Source of the DNA: Sulfurovum indicum
GTDB lineage: Bacteria; Campylobacterota; Campylobacteria; Campylobacterales; Sulfurovaceae
DNA length: 64,000 bases
Assembly: GCF_014931715.1 (NCBI RefSeq)
Contig: NZ_CP063164.1
Span: 1,302,001 to 1,366,000, forward strand
Direction: 5' to 3'
The notes below the pieces were generated by a model. That model worked only from the letters and a program-made list of their open reading frames with translations, was not told the origin of the DNA and ran no database searches. A program made the position numbers and the translations under genes. How positions within the stretch are numbered: the first letter of the stretch is position 1; each line of letters begins with the position of its first letter. Positions 25,832 through 33,774 of this stretch are shown here, one piece after another.

Positions 25832-27496
25832 CTATAGTGACATTCCACCATAAAACATATTTCTGCCGTCAACAGGCAGTTCATTATTGAAATAAATATT
25901 ATGATTGACAGATATCTCTCTGCTCATTTTTGAGAAAAGATGTTTATTTGACAAAAGGGAACCGCTTGCAGTGATAGCTGTTATATCCATATTCTGTTTC
26001 ATTTCATCAAGTTCATTGGCCAAAAATTCAAGAAAGCTCTCTATCACCCCATAACTCAGCATAAGCGGATCAACACCCGCTAGACGAAAGCTCATGGCAG
26101 TTCGGATCGTCATTAAAGGGTCCAAATAGACTTTTCCGTCTATATTGAGCAGTTTATAGTCTATTCTCGGTCCTTTTTCACCTAAAAAAGATATGGCATT
26201 CTCTTCCAATACTTCGGCAGCTTTTATAGGATCATTACTTGAAGTATAATCAAGTACCATCGCTACCACTCCCCACAGCTTAAAGAGGTTAAAACTCTTA
26301 TCTTCAAATATGATACCCGATATTCGTTCAAAATGCTCAGGATATTTTTTCTGATAGTTTGCAACGATCTTGCTGCCGTTTTCATCACTATTGACGATCT
26401 TATCAAAGATCTCTTGCATTGATTCAAATTCAAAATTGAAGGAGAGGTATTCTACGATCCCATATTTTTTTCCGTAAACCAGAAGATTGTTTTTATACTC
26501 TTTACTTAGACTGATACCTGCAATGTTCTCATCTGCAAGCTGATGCTCTCTGACGACAGAGAAAAAAGAGCCTATTGACGGATTGACCTCTTTTGCATTG
26601 AGAGGAAACTGAGGTAATCCTTTTTCACCGGAGACAATCACCACATCATTTTCGGAGACTACCACTTCTATAGGATCAAGTTCCTCTTTGAAATCTGTCA
26701 AAAGCAGCTTTTCCTGTGCCGGAATTTTCTTCTTTGTTATAAAAACAGCATCGATCCCAACATTATGTAACTCTTCCATTAAAAGGTGCAGAATAAAATC
26801 ATCAGGAAGTTTAAAACGGATCAGATCGGCTTCAACCTCTTCATGATCCATAGTAAAACTGAGTTTCTTTTTCAGTTTGATAAGCGGCTTTTCAAAAGAG
26901 CCCAATGCCGTGATCTCATATTTCTCCACATTGGCATATTTTTCAACTGTTGCAAGATCGTATACAACAATATCAAATGGAATGGTATTGCATATTTTAG
27001 CAGGTATACCGACATAATACTTTCCGTAAAAAGTATTCACTTCCAGTACTTTTCCTGCCTTGATCGTAACTGCTGCTTCCTCAAACTCTTTTTTATAACT
27101 TCTGTTCTCTCCGCTTACATTATAGCCACAGGCATCACATGCGGTATAAATATTATAATAATCCCTGTTTTTACTGTCCATTACACGCTGAAGACATTGT
27201 GGACAAAAGGGAAGCGGATATTTCTTCTGTTCTTCAATTTCATAATCGGTATCCGGCATCTCCTCAACCAACTGGGCAGATGTCTGACGTACGAAAATAG
27301 AATGAGGAAGTACAGAGGAGAGGCTCGTTGCAAAAGATTCCAGAGCATCTGCTGTATCAGCTTCTACATAAAGTTTAAGAAGAAAATGCTCTTTGACAAT
27401 CTTTCCATTCAGACTATGCTCTTTCAAAGTTTGCAAAAAGAGCTTCTCATAAATGGAAGAAGAGGTACGGTAGTCAATACTAAACTCCAATATCAT
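25832..27496 (-). CDS. hydE: HydE-like HypF paralog, hyd2 operon
   Basis: A 554-residue protein related to the 641-residue HydE at 18653-20578 and, more distantly, to HypF. Near residues 97-125 it keeps two CxxC zinc-finger halves (CPQCLQRVMD, CDACG) but has lost the second finger pair present in the longer copy. YrdC and Kae1 active-site motifs are absent. Both copies share C-terminal features (SFLGEKGPRIDYK against SFLGKGGLQIDTR). It overlaps hydD2 by 17 bp. One dedicated HydE per membrane hydrogenase suggests client-specific assembly, which is inference. Confidence 0.8.
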   Translation of the reverse strand: MILEFSIDYRTSSSIYEKLFLQTLKEHSLNGKIVKEHFLLKLYVEADTADALESFATSLSSVLPHSIFVRQTSAQLVEEMPDTDYEIEEQKKYPLPFCPQCLQRVMDSKNRDYYNIYTACDACGYNVSGENRSYKKEFEEAAVTIKAGKVLEVNTFYGKYYVGIPAKICNTIPFDIVVYDLATVEKYANVEKYEITALGSFEKPLIKLKKKLSFTMDHEEVEADLIRFKLPDDFILHLLMEELHNVGIDAVFITKKKIPAQEKLLLTDFKEELDPIEVVVSENDVVIVSGEKGLPQFPLNAKEVNPSIGSFFSVVREHQLADENIAGISLSKEYKNNLLVYGKKYGIVEYLSFNFEFESMQEIFDKIVNSDENGSKIVANYQKKYPEHFERISGIIFEDKSFNLFKLWGVVAMVLDYTSSNDPIKAAEVLEENAISFLGEKGPRIDYKLLNIDGKVYLDPLMTIRTAMSFRLAGVDPLMLSYGVIESFLEFLANELDEMKQNMDITAITASGSLLSNKHLFSKMSREISVNHNIYFNNELPVDGRNMFYGGMSL

Positions 27497-28040
27497 ATTC
27501 TATTCCTTTGGTATACGTATTGGCAACAACATCTGTAATCACTAAATTATTTTTTATCTGTATATCAAAATTCAGCGTTTTCAAATAATCGATAATAACT
27601 TTTTCCATCGTCTTACTCGCTTTTATTACTTCTTCGGTCATGGAAAAGGTACTATCCTCTCCTATCACATAGGGAATGACACCAACAATTTTTACAGGAG
27701 GAAGGTCTCCCATCATCTCTATCATCTGCAATGTTTGCAGCATTTCCACTTCATGTGCACTCCCGTCCCATGTAATATACTCCGGCATATCACTGAACTC
27801 AAAAGAGTACACATCACCGACTTCCCCATCATCTACCTTGACACAATCAATGATAATGACCCTGTCATATTCCGTGATAATAGGAATAAGTCTCTGTGCC
27901 AATGTTCCACCATCTATAATATCAAGTGTATGTGCAGCGGAAGAGAAATCATATTTTTCATCTAAGAGATTTGCCAAATGAGGACCTATCCCTTCATCAC
28001 CGAATAGAATATTACCGATTCCTAAAATTAAAACTTTCAA
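27480..28040 (-). CDS. hydD: HydD, maturation protease of hyd2
   Basis: A 186-residue HybD/HupD-family protease with all three expected metal ligands: Glu16 (GDEGIG), Asp65 (IIIDCV) and His96 (SAHEVE). It should cleave the 24-residue tail of HydB2. The start is TTG 28040, placing KVLILGIGN at the N-terminus as in the family. It lies 142 bp after hydC2 across a structured gap, and its end overlaps hydE2. It gives a clear internal comparison for the degenerate HydD1. Confidence 0.93.
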   Translation of the reverse strand: MKVLILGIGNILFGDEGIGPHLANLLDEKYDFSSAAHTLDIIDGGTLAQRLIPIITEYDRVIIIDCVKVDDGEVGDVYSFEFSDMPEYITWDGSAHEVEMLQTLQMIEMMGDLPPVKIVGVIPYVIGEDSTFSMTEEVIKASKTMEKVIIDYLKTLNFDIQIKNNLVITDVVANTYTKGIEYDIGV

Positions 28041-28077
28041 TTGTCTGTCTTTCTATTTTATTTTAAATATTACTCAA

Positions 28078-28142
28078 GAGGGAAAAAAAAAGGAGGCTTT
28101 TCAGTTAGCTTTGGATAATAACTGTTTAACAATTTTTCCCTC
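28078..28142 (-). promoter_or_regulatory. Structured intergenic region between hydC2 and hydD2
   Basis: GAGGGAAAAA (28078-28087) and TTTTTCCCTC (28133-28142) are perfect complements enclosing an inner stem CAGTTA/TAACTG (28102-28107 and 28119-28124). On the operon strand an unpaired CCTCC lies between the stems, as in the hydD1-hydE1 gap. It could be an attenuator or an RNA-processing site. Confidence 0.4.
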
Positions 28143-28182
28143 ATGACTAATATTAAATGGCCAGCCTGAGCCAGCCATAAAA

Positions 28183-28884
28183 TTAATGTTTTTTATGCCA
28201 TTTCATACCTGAGAAGATAGCATCCATAGAACCCTCTTTGCCAAATACCGCATTGAATATTGCCATATAAACATGAACAACTACAAATATAATAACACCC
28301 CACATAGCAATGTGATGAAGCTCTCTTACCCAGGCAAGTCCACCCAGCATGACCTCAAAACTTCTCATAGACTCGTAAAGTAAAGCACCCAGTCCTTCAT
28401 GATACACGTGCACATAGAGAATCAAACCTGTAAGGATCAATATGAACATCAACATATAAAAACCCAGATATGCTATAAACTGAAGTGGGTTATATGTACC
28501 TTTAAGATGCGGATGCTTTGATACCAGAAGGTAATATCCTATCTGTTTAATCCATGTTTTCGGATTTATAAAATCTTTAATAGATCCAATTTCATCACGG
28601 TATCTTTTTGCAAAAACAAAAAGATAACTTTTAAATACAACAACCGCAATCAGTACAAAGCCAAAAATTTCATGCCAGCCTCTAAAAAGAGCCTGCATAA
28701 AATTAGTCGGCTCCGAATTTGGAATAGGCGCTACAAACGGATCTGCAATATAAAATCCAGTCACTGTTAAAACTACTATGGATAGTGCCCTAATCCAGTG
28801 CTGCCATCTGTAGGCAGGAGTAAATTCCATTTCTCTTTCTATACAGGTATCTTCAGCAGATATCTCTTTATGAACAGTTTCCAT
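28183..28884 (-). CDS. hydC: HydC, cytochrome b of the hyd2 hydrogenase
   Basis: A 233-residue membrane cytochrome b related to HydC1. About four hydrophobic segments carry candidate haem His residues: HW (about 30), GWHE (about 70), and HH plus VH in the last segment (ELHHIAMWG, VVVHVY). It links HydA2B2 to the quinone pool. It is 9 bp after hydB2 with a suitable ribosome binding site and is separated from hydD2 by a 142-bp structured gap. Confidence 0.9.
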   Translation of the reverse strand: METVHKEISAEDTCIEREMEFTPAYRWQHWIRALSIVVLTVTGFYIADPFVAPIPNSEPTNFMQALFRGWHEIFGFVLIAVVVFKSYLFVFAKRYRDEIGSIKDFINPKTWIKQIGYYLLVSKHPHLKGTYNPLQFIAYLGFYMLMFILILTGLILYVHVYHEGLGALLYESMRSFEVMLGGLAWVRELHHIAMWGVIIFVVVHVYMAIFNAVFGKEGSMDAIFSGMKWHKKH

Positions 28885-28893
28885 TTTAGCTCC

Positions 28894-30630
28894 TTATACG
28901 CTACATGCGCCACCATAGAGTGGATCTACTTTATATTCACTCAACTTGTTGCCTTTGGTATCCATCACATGTACAGCACATGCAATACATGGATCATAAG
29001 AGTGAATAATTCTAATGATCTCCAGCGGTTGGGACAAATTCTCAATTTTAAGTCCAATGAGATCTGCTTCATACGGGCCTTTGACACCGCTTGCATCTTC
29101 AGGACTTGCATTCCATGTAGACGGTACAACTGCCTGATAGTTCTCACATACTCCATTTTTGATTCTAATCCAGTGACTCAACATTCCTCTTGGTACATCT
29201 CCGATCCCTCTACCTTTGTACTCCTTGTCTTTATCGATCACATATGGAGCACAGGTTTCCTGATCTACCTTAAGATTTTCTACAAGATTATAGAATGCTT
29301 TAATAGCATTGTCTGCAACAATCTCCGCCTGAAGTGCACGTGCTGCTGTTCTTCCGAGTGTTGTAAACAGAGCATCAACCGGCAGACCTGTCTCTTTAAG
29401 GAATCCGTCAACAGCATCTTTGACCAGCTTATTCCCTTTGGCATAATTGACAAGCAGACAGGCAAGAGGTCCAACTTCCATAGGCTTACCATCATATCTT
29501 GGTGATTTTATCCAGCTGTATTTACCTTTTGGATCAATATTTTTGGAATGGATCATTTCTCCGTCAGGACCTACACTCTCTCCATCCACATAACCTGTAT
29601 ATTTTGGTACAGTTGTACCATCATACGGATGCTGAGGATCATTGTCTGCATACCATGAGTGTGTTGCCTCTTCTGTGATAAGATCTTCATTGATCTCAAA
29701 AACCTTGCTTAAATCAGCATCCAGAATGTAGCCGCTTTCAAAGAGATACTCATCTCTTCCAACCATGAATTCCTGGAATGCCATAAAGTTCTTAACACCG
29801 GCAGGCTTCACAACAGAAGGTTCGGTTGCATACATCTCTGCAGCCATTTTGATATCTGCAATATAGGCATTTTTTACAAAGTTTGCCATATCTTTGTATT
29901 TTGTCAGATACTCACCCATTCTTGATGGATCCAGGATATCCATTACACAGGTAACACCACCGACTACAAGGCTTTGCGGATGTGGGTTTTTACCACCGAA
30001 AATTGCCATAAGCTGTGCTGCCAGTCTCTGCATCTCCAAAGCTTTCAGATAATGGGACAACGCGATCAGGTTCTGTTCAGGTGTGAATTTGTAAGTTCCA
30101 TGCCCCCAGTATGCATTGGCAAACGGTCCGAGTCCCTGAGGATCCTTAGCAAACTTTGCTACTGTCTCCTGTACTTTTTTTAGATCATTTTCACCTGTTG
30201 CAATAGGACTGTCTGTATATTTAAATGCAAGTTCGCTTGCTTTTTTAGGATCTGCACTAAGCGCAGAGACAATATCTACCCAGTCAACACCATGCAGATG
30301 ATAGAAGTGAACCACATGGTCATGAAAGAAGAGTGCTGCATTCATGAGTGTTCTCACCAATTCTGCATTAAGCGGGATTTTAATACCGAGTGCATCTTCA
30401 ACCGCCATGGTACTTTTCAAATAGTGGGAGTAGGTACACACACCACAAATTCTCTGCATCAACAGAGGTACATTTCTGGGGTCTCTTCCTTTAGCAATAA
30501 CTTCCAGTCCTCTCCAGAGCGTTGAAGATACAAATGCATCCTCTACTACACCTTCATCATTAACAACAACCTCGGCTCTTAAATGCCCTTCAATCCTTGT
30601 AATCGGGTCTACTACTACTCTTTTTGACAT
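28894..30630 (-). CDS. hydB: HydB, large subunit of hyd2 [NiFe] hydrogenase
   Basis: A 578-residue group 1-type large subunit starting MSKRVVVDPITRIEGH. L1 is RICGVCTYSH and L2 DPCIACAVH; the 24 residues after L2 are expected to be removed by HydD2. It lacks the N-terminal extension of HydB1. It lies 17 bp after hydA2 with GAGGAGA near the start. Periplasmic location follows from cotransport with the Tat signal of HydA2. Confidence 0.96.
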   Translation of the reverse strand: MSKRVVVDPITRIEGHLRAEVVVNDEGVVEDAFVSSTLWRGLEVIAKGRDPRNVPLLMQRICGVCTYSHYLKSTMAVEDALGIKIPLNAELVRTLMNAALFFHDHVVHFYHLHGVDWVDIVSALSADPKKASELAFKYTDSPIATGENDLKKVQETVAKFAKDPQGLGPFANAYWGHGTYKFTPEQNLIALSHYLKALEMQRLAAQLMAIFGGKNPHPQSLVVGGVTCVMDILDPSRMGEYLTKYKDMANFVKNAYIADIKMAAEMYATEPSVVKPAGVKNFMAFQEFMVGRDEYLFESGYILDADLSKVFEINEDLITEEATHSWYADNDPQHPYDGTTVPKYTGYVDGESVGPDGEMIHSKNIDPKGKYSWIKSPRYDGKPMEVGPLACLLVNYAKGNKLVKDAVDGFLKETGLPVDALFTTLGRTAARALQAEIVADNAIKAFYNLVENLKVDQETCAPYVIDKDKEYKGRGIGDVPRGMLSHWIRIKNGVCENYQAVVPSTWNASPEDASGVKGPYEADLIGLKIENLSQPLEIIRIIHSYDPCIACAVHVMDTKGNKLSEYKVDPLYGGACSV

Positions 30631-30647
30631 ATTTATCTCCTCTGCTT

Positions 30648-31820
30648 TTATTCTTTAGGTGGTTTAACGGATGCAATTGCTGCATGTGCTGCTATGCCTA
30701 CTGCTGTGGCTGTCAACAACCCTATTCCGATCTTATCAGCTGTTGCATCTGCGCCAAGTCCGCCGAATGTCGTATTGTAAAGTCGATCTTTGAGCGGTTC
30801 ATTCACTGTTCCCATTGTATCCCAGAAATCCGGTTCACTACATCCCATACATCCAAAACCGACCTGTACCGGCCAGGAAGTGCCTTGATTGAATTTGTTT
30901 TTTGAACAGTTGTTAAATGTATAAGGACCTTTACAGCCTACTTTGTAGAGACAATAGCCGTCTTTTGCACCTTCATCCCCGAACTGTTCAACAAATTCAC
31001 CGGCATCAAAGTGTCCTCTTCTTTCACACAGGTCATGAATTCTGAGCCTATATGCCCATTTTGGTCTATTGTATACATCCAGTGCAGGCAGAGTACCATA
31101 TAACAGATAGTGAAGCAGTGTTCCTACAATATTCTTTTCACTCGGAGGACATCCCGGTACATTGATTACAGTTTTATGTGTTACTTCACTGAGTGCTACC
31201 GAACCCGTTGGATTTGGAACAGCTGCCTGAACTCCACCAAATGCAGAACATGTTCCAATAGCAAAAATCGCTGCTGCTTTTTCAGAGGCCTCAATCGCAA
31301 TATCCTTACCTTTTTTGCCGTGCCCTCCAATAGTCAGGAAAGATCCCTCGTTTCCTGTCGGGATCCCTCCTTCAACCATGAGAATATATCGGCCGTCATA
31401 TTTTTCCATCGCACGTTCAAGATTCTGCTCTGCCTGCCAACCGGCAGCAGACATAAGAGTTTCTTGATACTCTAAAGAAATATAGTCGAATATAAGACTG
31501 TCAATAGTAGGCTCTGCAGAACGAAGAAGTGATTCCGTACATCCTGTACATTCAGCCATATGCAGCCAGATAATAGGCAACCTGTCTGCCACTTTTACGG
31601 CTTCAGCCATCAGTGGCGTAAAGGTTGAAGGCAATGATAGCAGCGCAGTCATCATACCTGTCCACTTCATAAAATCCCTTCTTCCGAAACCGTTTTCCTC
31701 TATTACTTCCTCTATAGAGCTCTCTTCCTTCATTTTTGGCAGCTTTTTAAGCTGCTCGATCCTCTCTTCAAACGATGCATATAATGCATCGTAAGATGTA
31801 TCTTTTCTACCCATACTCAT
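30648..31820 (-). CDS. hydA: HydA, small subunit of hyd2 [NiFe] hydrogenase
   Basis: A 390-residue small subunit. Tat motif GRRDFMKW (R47, R48) after a long N-region, then a hydrophobic stretch. The proximal cluster has the canonical ECTGCTE (C91, C94), GTCSAFGG and VPGCP; unlike HydA1 and the fusion protein it keeps the second Cys. Medial and distal sets are complete (IHDLC, YC-x5-GC, NC, FGC-x2-C). A hydrophobic C-terminal helix (about 360-383) anchors it. It is the first gene of hyd2, with two palindromes upstream. The two operons probably differ in redox or oxygen behaviour. Confidence 0.96.
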   Translation of the reverse strand: MSMGRKDTSYDALYASFEERIEQLKKLPKMKEESSIEEVIEENGFGRRDFMKWTGMMTALLSLPSTFTPLMAEAVKVADRLPIIWLHMAECTGCTESLLRSAEPTIDSLIFDYISLEYQETLMSAAGWQAEQNLERAMEKYDGRYILMVEGGIPTGNEGSFLTIGGHGKKGKDIAIEASEKAAAIFAIGTCSAFGGVQAAVPNPTGSVALSEVTHKTVINVPGCPPSEKNIVGTLLHYLLYGTLPALDVYNRPKWAYRLRIHDLCERRGHFDAGEFVEQFGDEGAKDGYCLYKVGCKGPYTFNNCSKNKFNQGTSWPVQVGFGCMGCSEPDFWDTMGTVNEPLKDRLYNTTFGGLGADATADKIGIGLLTATAVGIAAHAAIASVKPPKE

Positions 31821-31837
31821 TGGTTCTCCTTTTAAAG

Positions 31838-31851
31838 TGAATAGCTATTCA
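31838..31851 (-). promoter_or_regulatory. TetR-type operator of the hyd2 operon
   Basis: TGAATAGCTATTCA is a perfect 14-bp palindrome 17 bp upstream of hydA2, between its ribosome binding site and a TAGAATATT -10-like sequence on the minus strand. Occupation should block transcription of hyd2. Confidence 0.75.
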
Positions 31852-31882
31852 ATATTCTAAACAAAATAAACTTAATTTAAAA

Positions 31883-31896
31883 TGAATATTCATTCA
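31883..31896. promoter_or_regulatory. Additional TetR-type operator between divergent hydrogenase operons
   Basis: TGAATATTCATTCA matches TGAAT-N4-ATTCA. It lies 31 bp beyond the hyd2 operator in the 291-bp space shared with the divergent group 4 operon, so it may act on either. Confidence 0.6.
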
Positions 31897-32013
31897 GTTG
31901 ATGACTAAATACGCATTATATCCATTCAATTAATGCTTGACCTATAATTTTATGTGCATAAATCATACTTATCAATTCAATAAGTATACCATATTAATTA
32001 AATAAAAAAAGGG

Positions 32014-32039
32014 TATAATTTTTATTGAATGACTATTCA
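32014..32039 (+). promoter_or_regulatory. Promoter and TetR-type operator of the group 4 hydrogenase operon
   Basis: TATAAT at 32014-32019 is followed by TGAATGACTATTCA at 32026-32039. The palindrome covers the expected transcription start, a typical repressor position. The first gene begins 72 bp further on after a strong AGGAGG. Confidence 0.75.
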
Positions 32040-32111
32040 TTCAAGGTAACAAATATTTAATTTATTATTTGTTAGTCTTTAAGTTTAAATTAAAAAAAAG
32101 AGGAGGTAGCT

Positions 32112-32396
32112 GTGAATGAAACATGTATACGAATGTATTGTGAATCAGAGGGTAGATGTCATGGTATTGTGTTAGTTTTTTTTAATAAAGAACAAAAAGA
32201 GAGAGTATTGTCCAAAGCGGATGAACTGGCTCACAGACATAGAGTTGCACCTGATATCTCTATTCGTAAAATGAATAAATATGGAGAAGTATTTATAGAA
32301 TTTTATGATGATTATCATAAAGAAGGCGGGTGTTTTTTTGAGGACCTTGTAGAAACACTTGGTGCTAAATTATGTGATTGTGAGGAGTTGTTATGA
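32112..32396 (+). CDS. Unrecognised small cysteine-containing protein, first gene of the group 4 operon
   Basis: A 94-residue protein with GTG start (32112) after AGGAGG. It has Cys in three places: TCIRMYC and GRC in the first 16 residues, GGC near 73, and CDC near the end. The middle is mixed alpha/beta with no known motif and no signal or membrane segment. It overlaps the next gene by 4 bp (ATGA), so it is coupled to the NuoB-like subunit. The Cys pattern could bind a metal or assist assembly of the complex. I do not recognise the family. Confidence 0.7.
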   Translation: MNETCIRMYCESEGRCHGIVLVFFNKEQKERVLSKADELAHRHRVAPDISIRKMNKYGEVFIEFYDDYHKEGGCFFEDLVETLGAKLCDCEELL

Positions 32397-33274
32397 GTAA
32401 AGTTATTCCCAAACTGTTTAGAATAAATACAGGAAGCTGTAATGGTTGTGATGTTGAGTTTGTAGCTACAGCCTTTGTAGATAAGTTTCAGCTTGACACC
32501 CTGGGCATAGAACTGGTGAGTGATGTAAAAGATGCCAACTTATTGGTAATTACAGGTCCTTTGTCTGCAAGAAGTGAATCTTTTTTGAAAAATGCCTTAG
32601 GTAAGCTAAAAAAACCCTTTGTTGTTGTTGGGATCGGAACCTGTTCTGTGAGTTGCGGGATTTTCAGGGACTCATATGCCATCAACGGACCTATTGACAA
32701 GTTCGTTGAAGTAGATGTCAATATAGCAGGCTGTCCTCCAAGACCTCAGTCTATTGCAGAAGGTATTGCCAAGGGTGTCAAAGTATTGGAACAGAAAATG
32801 CATGGTGAAGCAACACCCAAAGCTATTGATACCATCTTTAAAGACTTCTCTGCACCTGAGAGTTTTCGGGGAAGAATGTCACTTAATGAAGAGAACTGTA
32901 CAGCATGCAGAACATGTGAAACAGTCTGTCCGTCAAATGCAATAGAGATATCTTCGACAGACGATGGATGGTTTGTTCATAAAATCTGGCATAACAGCTG
33001 TTGTTTTTGTGGGAATTGTGCCTATTTTTGTCCAACAGACGCCATTTTTGCTACCAACAGCTTTGATACAGCAAAACTTCAAAGTGAAAAGTTCAGTGAT
33101 GTAAATATCGGCTATATAGACTATCAAAAATGTTCCTGTTGCGGAGAGATGTATATGCCACCTTCACAAGGACTTCTAAATAAATCATATATATATAATA
33201 ATGTAAGTAAATTAAATGAAAGAATCTGTTCAAAATGCAGAAAAGAGGCAAATTTCAAAAGGATGTATGCATGA
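32393..33274 (+). CDS. Group 4 [NiFe] hydrogenase small subunit (NuoB/HycG/CooL-like) fused to a ferredoxin
   Basis: A 293-residue fusion. Residues 1-140 are NuoB-like with the N2/proximal cluster Cys in SCNGCD, GTCSVSCG and AGCPPRP. Residues 160-220 hold two [4Fe-4S] motifs, CTACRTCETVCP and CCFCGNCAYFCP. The tail (about 240-285) has two further CxxC pairs (CSCC, CSKC) that look like a zinc ribbon. This joins CooL-like and CooX-like functions in one chain. It overlaps both neighbours by ATGA. No membrane segment is seen. Electrons from the NiFe site would pass through this subunit. Confidence 0.9.
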   Translation: MSKVIPKLFRINTGSCNGCDVEFVATAFVDKFQLDTLGIELVSDVKDANLLVITGPLSARSESFLKNALGKLKKPFVVVGIGTCSVSCGIFRDSYAINGPIDKFVEVDVNIAGCPPRPQSIAEGIAKGVKVLEQKMHGEATPKAIDTIFKDFSAPESFRGRMSLNEENCTACRTCETVCPSNAIEISSTDDGWFVHKIWHNSCCFCGNCAYFCPTDAIFATNSFDTAKLQSEKFSDVNIGYIDYQKCSCCGEMYMPPSQGLLNKSYIYNNVSKLNERICSKCRKEANFKRMYA

Positions 33275-33774
33275 ATATAGAAGAGTTTAACAATGCTATA
33301 AAAAGCAAAACTTTTGCAGGGTATGAACTGAAAGAAGATAAAGACAGCTATGGAAATGCTTCTGCCTGGATCATTTTAAATGATAAAAAAGATATAGAAG
33401 CCGTAGCTAACGCTGTAAAAGCCTACAAAGGCAGATGTATTGTTGCTACAGCCTATAAGAACCATAGCGGAACACATACAGTGATTTACCATTTTGATAT
33501 CGAGGGACTGATCATCAATGTACAGCTGGAAACAGATGACCAGAGTATTGTTTCCATTACCCCTACCCTTCCAAGCGCAAACTGGGCAGAAAGAGAGATA
33601 AGGGAGATGTATGGTGTTGAACCGATAGGACACCCTGATAAAGATAGACTATTTCTGGACTACAGTCTTGCAAAAGGGGTTTTAAATGAATATATATCAC
33701 TCTCCAAAATGCAGTTGGGAGTAAGTGAGACGGATATACTTTGGGAAAATGTAAACAAGGAAATAAAACAATGA
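33271..33774 (+). CDS. NuoC-like 30-kDa subunit (CooU / HycE N-terminal type)
   Basis: A 167-residue protein of the complex I 30-kDa family. The characteristic motif AEREIREMYGVEPIGHPD (about 113-130) is present. The start is ATG 33271, coupled to the previous stop; the longer frame is not needed. In group 4 hydrogenases this subunit packs against the large subunit as a separate protein (CooU) or as the N-terminus of HycE. It overlaps the next ATG by 4 bp. Confidence 0.9.
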   Translation: MNIEEFNNAIKSKTFAGYELKEDKDSYGNASAWIILNDKKDIEAVANAVKAYKGRCIVATAYKNHSGTHTVIYHFDIEGLIINVQLETDDQSIVSITPTLPSANWAEREIREMYGVEPIGHPDKDRLFLDYSLAKGVLNEYISLSKMQLGVSETDILWENVNKEIKQ

